Below are positions 1-7,657 of a DNA stretch of 49,011 nucleotides, piece by piece (positions within the stretch are counted from its first letter, which is position 1; every line of letters starts with the position of its first letter). Under the pieces are notes generated by a model that was not told the origin of the DNA, made no database searches, and saw only the letters and a list, made by a program, of their open reading frames with translations. Source of the stretch: CAWDMC01 sp963803295 (GTDB lineage Bacteria > Acidobacteriota > Terriglobia > UBA7540); the NCBI GenBank assembly GCA_963803295.1, contig CAWDMC010000006.1, positions 1-49,011 on the forward strand, written 5' to 3'. A program made the translations under genes and the position numbers.

Positions 1-258
1 GATGCGGGGGGCCGATACGAGCATCTACATTCGGAAATCCGTGCTTACCAGGAAGGGATTGATGCGGTATTCGATGACAGATGGGAAGAGTACCATGACC
101 ACGTTTCCCGACGGTCCGAATTTATCAAGCACCTTGGGTCAACCGCGTACGAAAGCATGCGGCTTCATCTGCAACGTGCCGCACAGGAGGCAATGCTGAA
201 GGGCCGCGAGCCCACCCCTGATCAACTGGCATCCGTTTATGCCTCCCAGCTGGGATAA
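1..258 (+). CDS. C-terminal part of an unrecognised protein
   Basis: Reading frame 1 is open from the window edge to a TAA at 256-258, giving the last 85 residues of a protein whose start lies outside the window. The product is charged and looks helical, with a run of acidic and aromatic residues (DDRWEEYHDH) and an end in YASQLG. I do not recognise the family. The stop overlaps the possible next start (TAATG at 256-260), so the next gene was probably translated together with it. Coding character is moderate: the residue mix is natural and the frame is open for its full length. Confidence 0.5.
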   Translation, partial: DAGGRYEHLHSEIRAYQEGIDAVFDDRWEEYHDHVSRRSEFIKHLGSTAYESMRLHLQRAAQEAMLKGREPTPDQLASVYASQLG

Positions 259-847
259 TGGCGGGCTCCTCCATTCGAATTTCTCGCGCAAGCATGGTCA
301 CAGATAATCAAGAAGTTATATACAAGCGCCCTGATGAGTGTTGACCTAGGGCGTCCAGCTTTGCGTGAAGGCGAAAGCGAAATGTTCAAGAAAGCCGTGC
401 GGGAAGCATTGGTCGAATTTAAGAAGAACCGCCCAGTTATGTACCCGTTACTTACATTGGCTGGAGCCACAATTCTTTACATCCCGCCTTCAGACGGGCT
501 TCGGATTGACCTTGACAACCTCGCGCGTCGAGTCATTCCTTCCGTGCATGAAGAACTTAGACCGCCCGCGACCTTGTTTACAGGTCTTGATCCAAACGAC
601 TTGGTTAATGACAAGCTCAATAGAGAGTTTTAAGGGAATGATTGAACGATTGAAGCGTGCTCCGAAGTACCACGTGACTCGGTATCAGGTATTTGAGTTG
701 CCGCGGGCTGAAGGCGATTCGAAGGACGGAGCAGTGAGATTGTTGATCCACGGTGGACTCGGAGATTCCGGACCTTGGGACCTATCTGATCGAATTCTGC
801 GCACGTGGAAAACGGATACGCAGGACGCGTTGAGAAGTCATTTCTGA
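257..847 (+). pseudogene. Broken gene, possibly RusA-like resolvase family
   Basis: A coherent protein can be read only by changing frame twice: frame 2 from the ATG at 257 to about 335, frame 1 from about 334 to 630, then frame 2 again to the TGA at 847. The middle part contains IDLDNLARRVIPSVHEEL, which resembles the DxDN core of RusA-type Holliday junction resolvases, but the match is short. The second shift lies at a TTTTAAGGG stretch (628-636), where one extra or missing T would rejoin the frames. The gene overlaps the stop of the preceding ORF. It may be decayed or may carry assembly errors. Family assignment is tentative; that the three pieces form one gene is more secure. Confidence 0.4.
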
Positions 848-861
848 GGCTGTAGTCCCGC

Positions 862-1916
862 TTACGATTGGCGGGCGACGACATCTTTGATGAAAGCGAG
901 GAGTCTCGCGTCTCCGTTCGAACAGTGCCTGTGCAACATTCGAAACACGGCGGCCTTAAGGAATGCGCAGTCGGCCCTCCCATTTAACTCCATGTTCTGG
1001 GCGAATCGATCCAATAGATTGACAAGCTGGCCCGCATCGGGAGGGTCTGGAATACCGGGGATCGTTCGACACCAGTTCCTAAACTCACCCAGAAATCGTC
1101 TATATCGCGGATCGAGTTCATCTCGGGTGTATCGTGTTTCAATATCAAATACTCCTTCCAAGTCTCCACCTCTTGTGCTTCCGGTGAAAATGTCAGTCGC
1201 CATTGAGGTACGGTTTCCGAACTCCCTCCAAAGGGAACGCTGTCGAGAAGCGAAATAGTGACAGAGGCGAAGCCGTATGGGAAAAATGCTCGGCGTCGTC
1301 CGGCTCGTGTGCGAATTATATCTATATTTTGCTTGTATCGCGAATTGCATTTATGCCCCATTGGAACGAGATTCAGCAGGTTTGCTGCCGCGTACGGGTA
1401 CAAACTTTTCGCGAGGTAATGATCGAGTGCTTCCCGCGGCGCTTGTGGCGAGTCGAACGTTTCGCAACCGCAGAACGGACACAGCTTCTCGGGAATTGCG
1501 TCGTAGATAAGCCGATACATCTCGTCCCGCACTCCGAGGTCCGAAAGCAGTTCAAATGCAAACTCAAATAGCTTGGAGAGGGGCTTTCGAATTCGCACGG
1601 GCAGTGAAGTAATCCTCTCACAATCAGTCTCACCGGCTAGCAATTCCGGGATTGCATTCTGCTGTGTGAGGGCGACTGGCAGTTGGGCCCGCCCTTTCGC
1701 AGCCAATCTCCGGAATTTGGCCTGGTAGGTTGCGATTCTGTCTCGCAGCCCAACACGCGCCCTAAGCTCATAGTGCCCGCTTATGTCAACAAGGGCATTC
1801 CAGGTGAGTGGGGGGCGTCCTTCTTGTCCGGCGTCGTGAATAGCCGCCACCATCAAGCACAAACTATCGTGTAGCCAGTTGTTGGCGGTAGCTGCAATTG
1901 GGTACGAGAAAAGCAC
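862..1916 (-). pseudogene. ptuB: PtuB-like HNH nuclease (Septu), one frameshift
   Basis: Predicted HNH nuclease partner of the upstream ATPase. The first part has a zinc-knuckle/HNH core: CPFCGC at residues 146-151, LDHYLAK at 164-170 and GHKCNSRYK at 187-195, as in the PtuB subunit of Septu and other ATPase-linked HNH enzymes. After ETWKE the reading frame is lost (near 1154-1155). The natural continuation, VFDIETRYTRDELDPRY, lies in another frame and runs to a TAA at 862. Joining the two gives about 350 residues. Without the join the product ends at 984 with an unrelated 45-residue tail. The HNH core precedes the break, so a shortened protein could still hold the active site. The start is 1 bp after the ptuA stop, so the pair is cotranscribed. 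Real loss and a sequencing indel cannot be told apart here. Confidence 0.72.
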
Positions 1917-1917
1917 G

Positions 1918-3552
1918 TCAACTTTTCCCCTTCAACTGTCGAGCGCGGTCGAGAAGAACAGCCTTTTCGACAGAATCGCCAAAACTCTTAACTCCTTCTG
2001 CGATTTCTTCAGCATCCTCGCTCCGATTCAACTTCTCGATTTCTTGGAGTGGTTTTTTCGAGATAGGTGGCCGCACATCGAAACACTCCTCGACTATCGT
2101 GTCGAATGTCGTTCCGTAGGTTTCGATGTCCGGATGGTCAACTTCGACCTCACCTTTCGCCGACTTTCTAAAGATGAAAACCTTGTCCCTGTGCAAATCA
2201 GACGGAACAAATGGCGAATGCGTCGTGAGCAGGCACTCCTGTTCAGCCGATTTTCCGAAACCGTCCTTCCCTCGCCGTGGGCCATCACAGGTTGGCACAT
2301 CGAGGATCTGCGTGATGCACTCGACACGCCACTGCGGATTGAAATGTGATTCCGGTTCGTCCAGTATGAATAAGACACCCGGAAAGCAGACCATGCTCAT
2401 CGTGCCCAGGAGTTGCGCCAGTTGATGTTCGCCGTCGGATAACGAAACATAATCAACTGCCTGCCCCCCTGTAAGAGGCGAAAACTGGACCCGTTCAAAG
2501 CGGAATACTTTTTCTTCATCTTGGGGTTCTGGCAACCGGGCAGCGAAACGGCGAGATCTGGCCTCGCGGCGGAACCTCTCACGAGATTGCTTTGGAATTG
2601 CAAGATCGTTCAGCATTGAAAGCTTGTGGAAAGCGGCATAAAGATCTAATGTCGATTTCCAGAAGTGATGAAATGCCGTTCGCGTCGCATCTGATACCAA
2701 ATAGTCAAAAATATAGGTTTCCGACCGCTCATCATATTCATAGCACGTTGCACATCGTTTCAGTCGGTCTATGTGAGCCTCAAGTTCCGAAGTAAGTTGA
2801 ATGCCCTTTCGTTTGCTCAGGGTACTCTTATTCCTTGGGGCCTTTGGAACCGCGCTATGTGCGAGTTGTACGACGCAGCGAAACGAGTGAATGTCTCCCA
2901 ACCTTGCATACCGAAGTAGTGCGTGGCGTAACGTCGAACTTCCGAGGAGAAGATTGGCCGCGAGCACCTCCAGATGCGTCCCGTAGTCGATGAGCATGAG
3001 TCGGGTATCTGCTACCGGCGATTCGGCAACCTCTCTGTGGAGTGCCCGACTCGCGACGTCATTGGCATACCCAGCTCGGCTAATAAGAAATGGCAAGCTG
3101 AGCGTCTCGTTCCCGCCCGACGTATATGCGACGACCTTCGAGGGCACGAGGTGCCTAGATGCGACCGACGATAGGTCGCAAGAAGTCCACCTCCCGTCGT
3201 GCATCGTCTCGAATTTTAGCTTTGGCGACGCCACCCCTTCAGCAGTGCGGGAAACACGAACATATGTCGGAGTTCTATGGCTTGGAGGTCGAATCTCGTA
3301 CTCCAATTCAAACAGTAGGTCTGGGTTTCCATCGACACGTTCTTCATCCGGCACGCAGGCATGGAAAGCAGCCTGGAGCATCTCTGCCAGGACCTGCAGG
3401 AACTGTGATTTCCCTGTGCCGTTCGGCCCAATCAGACAGAGGGGATCGAATGCGGAGATATCGGTTTTCGGCGAACGCAGCCAGATGTCCACTCCGTCTA
3501 GAAGGCCGCCGCAAGTCTTCGCTGAGATGATATGAACCCGGAGGAGCTTCAT
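1918..3552 (-). CDS. ptuA: PtuA-like / restriction-associated AAA (ABC-type) ATPase
   Basis: A 544-residue ABC/SMC-like ATPase. It has Walker A GPNGTGKS at about residues 42-49, an ABC-type signature region SLSDGEHQLAQLLG near residue 375 and Walker B VLFILDEPESHFNP near residue 400, followed by a switch-region TTHSPF. Together with the HNH gene 1 bp downstream this matches the two-component Septu (PtuA-PtuB) arrangement and the family often annotated as restriction system-associated AAA ATPase. The start codon overlaps the hsdS stop by 4 bp (ATGA), so translation is coupled to the type I R-M operon. In known Septu systems the ATPase assembles with the HNH subunit and controls its nuclease activity; that role is inferred here. 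The ORF is full length and undamaged. Confidence 0.82.
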   Translation of the reverse strand: MKLLRVHIISAKTCGGLLDGVDIWLRSPKTDISAFDPLCLIGPNGTGKSQFLQVLAEMLQAAFHACVPDEERVDGNPDLLFELEYEIRPPSHRTPTYVRVSRTAEGVASPKLKFETMHDGRWTSCDLSSVASRHLVPSKVVAYTSGGNETLSLPFLISRAGYANDVASRALHREVAESPVADTRLMLIDYGTHLEVLAANLLLGSSTLRHALLRYARLGDIHSFRCVVQLAHSAVPKAPRNKSTLSKRKGIQLTSELEAHIDRLKRCATCYEYDERSETYIFDYLVSDATRTAFHHFWKSTLDLYAAFHKLSMLNDLAIPKQSRERFRREARSRRFAARLPEPQDEEKVFRFERVQFSPLTGGQAVDYVSLSDGEHQLAQLLGTMSMVCFPGVLFILDEPESHFNPQWRVECITQILDVPTCDGPRRGKDGFGKSAEQECLLTTHSPFVPSDLHRDKVFIFRKSAKGEVEVDHPDIETYGTTFDTIVEECFDVRPPISKKPLQEIEKLNRSEDAEEIAEGVKSFGDSVEKAVLLDRARQLKGKS

Positions 3553-5277
3553 TTCCGCATCCGCACAAGCTTCATTTCTGCAGTGTCTTCATCAAATCTC
3601 TGAGTTAGCGTCGGGTCCGACTCCTGCAGAAGGTCAAAAACAACTTGTTTAAGGCTCTCGTAGTCGCCTGGGACCGCCTCGCGCAGATCGTCGAACGAGA
3701 ATTCTGATGACTTCATCTTGGCGACTGCCGCCAATACAGTTTCACTGTTAGGAGTTCTCATAGGTATCCTCTGACTGATTCCACCAGTACGGTCCAATAG
3801 GTTCCGATCCTTTTGAGATCTTCGGGCTAGCCTTCTGGCCGCCGTTCCCAGTGCAGCAATACGACTCAAGAGTTGCTGCGCCGTTTCATAATCTCGACCT
3901 TGCGTCCGGGCGAGTTCGGCTTCGGTGGGGACAAGTTCTCCCCGGAAGGCCTTACGCAGGATCGCCTGGGTTAGTTTGTCGGCGCGTTTCGATGCTGCTT
4001 CGACCCGCTTTTCGATAGCGTCGGCAAGTTTGAAAAGGGCTTCGACGCGGCGCACGATTTCTTGTTGCTCTGCAAACGGCGGGAGTGGAACCGGAAATCC
4101 CTTGATCGTCGCAACATTCAGGTGGGGTGATGCACTTCCACCGGTGAGATCCCGGACACGCGCATTAGTGTCAGGGCTATTGAGCACATGCATGAGAAAG
4201 GTAGGATGATAGAGCTCACTTTTTGCCCTCATCAGCATCATGCGCTGACCCAAGCAGACCCTCGTCCCCGAAGGCACCATGCACGATAGACCAAGAATGC
4301 CACCTTCGCGGCTGTAAAGTACATCACCCTCACGGGGTTCAAGCCTTGAGATTCTCTTCTTGTAAGTTGATTCCGATACATACCGAACCTCTGAGAGGTC
4401 TAACGATCCAGCTCGAAAATTTGTAGTCCGAAGGCAAATCGCGCCGCTTTCAGTCCATTTCGGGGTTGAGTGCGGACAGTCGACAATCTCGCTGCAAATG
4501 GCCTCCACATCAGCACTGCGCCAGGATTCTGGCAAGTCAGGCCATTCCCCCTCTTGGGGATCGTAGAGGGAATGCAGTTCGGATTTGGTCACATGCTCAC
4601 ATTGGCGCTTCCTCCACCCTTCGGTAAGGCGGCCCGAGCAGGCGGCGGCGAGGAGGGATTGGCGGAAGCGCTTGAGGAATTTGGAGACTTTGGGGAGGCG
4701 GCTGCGGGCGGCGTTGACTTGCGTGAGGAGTTCTTCGACTTTGGCGACGATTCGTTTCTGTTCGGGAAGGGGCGGCAGACGGAAGTTCAATTTCCTTTAG
4801 CTTCGAAGCGTTTACATTAGGAACCGCAATCCCTGCCGACTCATCTGCAATGGCCGACCAATATTCCGGGGATTTCATGAACAGCGCTATGAATTCACTC
4901 TCCACTGGAGACAGCGGCCGGAACCGGATGAGGTAGGAAGCAAAAACTGCGCGTGGAGGGTTCTTCACAAGGAGGCTTACTCCAACGGACCCGGCCCGTG
5001 AGACTACTATGTCTCCTGACCTTAGCAAGTACTTTTTGGGTTCGCCCGGCTCGTCTTTGCAGGCTGGGACGGAGGACCATTCAACGGTACCATCAGAAAT
5101 ATCGGTTGTTCGCAAAAGCTTGAGCCCTTGGCCGTTCTTATCCGCGCTGGTCGTCCAACCATACTGCGGCGGTTCGCATATATCACCGATCTTGGCAACC
5201 GTCCACCCTTCCGGCAGATCAGTGTCAGTAGCGTTGTGGACGGATTGCGGCATGGGTTTTTGTGTGGTTCCGTTCAT
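3549..5277 (-). pseudogene. hsdS: Type I restriction specificity subunit HsdS, one frameshift
   Basis: DNA-recognition subunit that sets the target of the HsdMRS complex. The N-terminal piece holds the first target-recognition domain (LPEGWTVAKIGDIC to NVNASKLKEIELP). The second piece holds the central helix (LPPLPEQKRIVAKVEELL), a second recognition domain (LPESWRSADVEAICSEIV to TIKGFPVPLPP), a second helix (AEQQEIVRRVEALF) and a winged-helix-like tail ending LVRMRK. The pieces are in different frames. One extra T near 4775, in a CCGTCTG context, separates ELP from LPPLPEQ; removing it restores a standard two-TRD protein. The start is placed at MNGTTQ (5277) because the upstream part of the ORF is a palindromic intergenic repeat. 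It overlaps ptuA by 4 bp. If the shift is real, only a half-subunit could be made. Confidence 0.85.
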
Positions 5278-5324
5278 TTCCCTAGTGCGTCTCAATTCAT
5301 GGTGCATTTGATTTACGGCGCCTC

Positions 5325-5370
5325 GTAGGGGCAGGCCTCGCGCCTGCCCTCTCCCGTCGGCAGTGCCGAC
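5325..5370. repeat. Palindromic intergenic element between hsdM and hsdS
   Basis: Two adjacent inverted repeats lie in the 150-bp gap: GGGCAGGC with GCCTGCCC around a 5-nt loop (about 5329-5350), and GTCGGC-AGT-GCCGAC at 5356-5370. The first belongs to the class of short GC-rich palindromes scattered between genes in many soil-bacterial genomes. In mRNA both could fold into hairpins between two genes of one operon. Confidence 0.7.
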
Positions 5371-5428
5371 GAGCCACGGTACCCACGAGGAGTACCCCTG
5401 CGGTTTCGGTGACACACGGGGGGTGCCT

Positions 5429-6886
5429 CTACGTGGTGTTTCCATTCTCCAACAGGGACAAGATATTGTTCAGTTCTCCGACCGCGGCTTTGAGTTCCGC
5501 AATCGCGTCGGTGGCGAGCTCTTCCGGTTCGGGAAGCTCATCCGCATCGTCAAGCGAGTCATCCTTCAGCCACTTGAGCGAATCAATCTTGTAATCCCGG
5601 CCTTTTACCTCATCAATTGAGAACGAATGCCAGCGGTCTTCCTTGGAATTCGATGGGTCGCGCTTCGACCGGCCAAAGGGATCGGTCCCGTAGCAACGCT
5701 CGAACTCTTTGAAGTGCTCGGGCGTCAACGGGCGTTCTTTCTTGGTAATCCCTGGAACGTTGCTTCGTCCGTCATAGACCCACAGCTTCTCGGTCGGGAT
5801 GCTTTTAGTGAAAAAGATCACGTTGGTTTTGGTGCCGGGGCTGTATGGGGAGAAAGTGCCGTTAGGCAGGCGTAAGACAGTGTGCAGGTTGCAATCCTCG
5901 GCGAGGATTTTGAAGACCTCGCCCGCTTGGTCAGCGAAGAGGCAGTTATCCGGTACTACCACGGCAGCGCGGCCACCGGGCTTCAGGATCGTCATGACAT
6001 GCTGGATGAAATTCAATTGCTTGTTGCTCGTTTCGACCGTGAAGTCCTCGCGGTCCGGGGCCTGGTTTGCGCCTTTCGTTCCGAAGGGGGGATTCGTCAG
6101 GACCACATCGAAGCGGCGGGCGTCGGGCACCTCGTAAATTGAGTCACCAAGTTTTATTTCGGGTTCGAGGCCGTGGAGGTAGAGATTCATGAGCGCCAGG
6201 CGGCGGGGCCGCGCCACCAGGTCCTGGCCGAAATAGGTACCGCGCTTGATGCGCTTGGCAAGCTCCCGGCCGATAGCGCCGCCTTTGGTTTGGGCGATAA
6301 ACCACTCGTAAGAGCAGACAAGAAACCCTCCACTGCCGCAGCCAGGGTCGCACATCGTGAATTCCTTGTGCGCCCGGGGGTCGGGTTTCAGGCAGCGGAC
6401 AATTGACTGGATCAGGATGCGCGGTGTGAAGTATTGCCCCGCGCCCTTCTTGCCCTCGCTGGCGGCTTTCTCCAATAGCCCCTCGAAGGCAGCGGCTTTC
6501 ACGTCGATGTCGAGGCCGGTCCAGTCCGTCTCGTCAATCAGGCCGATGAGCTTCTTGAGATTGACGGGGTTGGTGAAGCGGGACATGGCTTCGGTGAAAA
6601 TATCGCCAAGCAGGCCACGCTGCTGGCCGAGGGCGCGGAGCACGTCGATGTAGTGTTGGGTAAGGTCCGTGCCGGACTTACCTTCCAGCGTCGGCCAGGA
6701 GCAATCCACCTCTTTCGCCTTCCCTTGCGCATCCTTCACCTGGGTGTGGCTTAGGTCGATGCCGCGCTCGTCGGCCATCTTCAAAAAGAGCAGGTAGGTT
6801 AACTGTTCGATGTAATCGCCATAGTCAATCCCGTCGTGGCGAAGGGTATGGCAGAAACCCCAAAGTTTAGTGACGATGTCAGACAT
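5429..6886 (-). CDS. hsdM: Type I restriction-modification DNA methyltransferase HsdM
   Basis: N6-adenine methyltransferase subunit of the type I complex, using S-adenosylmethionine to protect host sites. The 485-residue protein has the expected order: an N-terminal helical domain (MSDIVTKLWGFCHTLRHDGI), QYFTPR at 151-156, motif I DPGCGSGGF at 180-188 and catalytic motif IV NPPF at 265-268. The length is normal for this family and all core motifs are present, so the methylase is probably functional if a specificity subunit is available. It is preceded by a perfect 24-bp inverted repeat and followed by another palindrome. It is one of only two intact genes in the hsd-ptu block. Confidence 0.95.
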   Translation of the reverse strand: MSDIVTKLWGFCHTLRHDGIDYGDYIEQLTYLLFLKMADERGIDLSHTQVKDAQGKAKEVDCSWPTLEGKSGTDLTQHYIDVLRALGQQRGLLGDIFTEAMSRFTNPVNLKKLIGLIDETDWTGLDIDVKAAAFEGLLEKAASEGKKGAGQYFTPRILIQSIVRCLKPDPRAHKEFTMCDPGCGSGGFLVCSYEWFIAQTKGGAIGRELAKRIKRGTYFGQDLVARPRRLALMNLYLHGLEPEIKLGDSIYEVPDARRFDVVLTNPPFGTKGANQAPDREDFTVETSNKQLNFIQHVMTILKPGGRAAVVVPDNCLFADQAGEVFKILAEDCNLHTVLRLPNGTFSPYSPGTKTNVIFFTKSIPTEKLWVYDGRSNVPGITKKERPLTPEHFKEFERCYGTDPFGRSKRDPSNSKEDRWHSFSIDEVKGRDYKIDSLKWLKDDSLDDADELPEPEELATDAIAELKAAVGELNNILSLLENGNTT

Positions 6887-6928
6887 TTGGAAACAGCCTC
6901 ATGGAAGAGATCGAATGAGAGATAGCGT

Positions 6929-7003
6929 CGTAGCGGCGGGTTTACCCCGCCACCGTCGCGGTTCACGCGACACGACAACTGGCGGGGTAAACCCGCCGCT
7001 ACG
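6929..7003. repeat. Perfect 24-bp inverted repeat with nested hairpin upstream of hsdM
   Basis: The 24 bases at 6929-6952 are the exact reverse complement of 6980-7003. The 27-base loop contains a second hairpin, GTCGCG-GTTCA-CGCGAC. The whole structure can form a cruciform or a very stable RNA stem. It sits just before hsdM and after the small DUF3553-like gene. It resembles a mobile palindromic repeat more than a simple terminator, since no T-run follows on either strand. Confidence 0.85.
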
Positions 7004-7025
7004 TCCGGTAACTTGTTCGCAGCAC

Positions 7026-7510
7026 TTACCTAGACTCCAAGATTTCTATTTCCTCTTTGTTGGGGACTCTCCCATAGATTTCACGGCAAATCTCCTGAGC
7101 CAAGTCCACGCCGCGTTGAAAAGCGCCTCCCGTATGGCACCACTGGAACAGTTGCAGCCTAGTGTCACGGGTCAAGTCACCATTCTCTCTCATATCTCGG
7201 AGAACATTGAGTCCCATCCCGCCATCATCGTACCTTTCCTGTTGTCTCTCATATCTTCGTGAAACCGCAAGCAGAGAACCTCTAACTTCCTCATGTCCAC
7301 GTCGGGTCGTGCGTGGAATCCGGGGTGAGTATCCCGGAGGTTCGCCGGTGCTGTCACCACTTCGAGGTTGACAGTTTGCGTATTGAGTTTCTTTAGGCCC
7401 CCCTTCTGAAAGAGGACGCGGACTTTCTCGCCATCTTGCCCGAGCACCTCTCCGATACCCCAGTCGGGGCGCTTCGGATGTCGCACTCGTTGTCCTTGTT
7501 GATACGTCAC
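7026..7510 (-). pseudogene. Small DUF3553-like protein in the hsd operon, one frameshift
   Basis: The N-terminal 40 residues (MTYQQGQRVRHPKRPDWGIG...) resemble the DUF3553/tudor-like fold found at the end of UvrD/PcrA helicases, where it contacts RNA polymerase. After about 93 residues (LRFHEDMRDNR) the frame is lost near 7230. A coherent helical C-terminus (GMGLNVLRDMREN to NKEEIEILESR) continues in another frame to 7026. Joined, the protein is about 160 residues. It lies between hsdR and hsdM on the same strand, so it is part of the operon. Its role is unknown: it might be an accessory factor or simply a passenger. Fold assignment is by pattern only. Confidence 0.55.
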
Positions 7511-7600
7511 AACTCACCTCTCATCACAATGCGCCATCTAGGGTCTTAAGGATAAGGAGAAGAACTTACACAGCATGGCAGTATCAAACGAAGGCGGAAG

Positions 7601-7620
7601 GCGGTAGCTGCTGCTACCGC
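7601..7620. repeat. Short hairpin between hsdR and the next gene
   Basis: GCGGTAGC-TGCT-GCTACCGC is a perfect 8-bp stem with a 4-nt loop. It lies 38 bp beyond the hsdR stop. It could act as an RNA hairpin, but a T-run typical of a terminator is not obvious in the direction of transcription. Confidence 0.6.
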
Positions 7621-7657
7621 ACCAAGGTGCTTCGCACATCATGTTGCAACTGCCTCG

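Noticed and set aside
625..640. TTT-TAA-G in the RusA-like gene as a programmed +1 frameshift site, as in prfB
   Set aside because: No upstream Shine-Dalgarno-like stimulator is visible and the same gene needs a second frameshift elsewhere, so an indel is simpler.
6929..7003. The 24-bp inverted repeat as a rho-independent terminator
   Set aside because: The loop is 27 nt, no T-run follows on either strand and it lies inside an operon.
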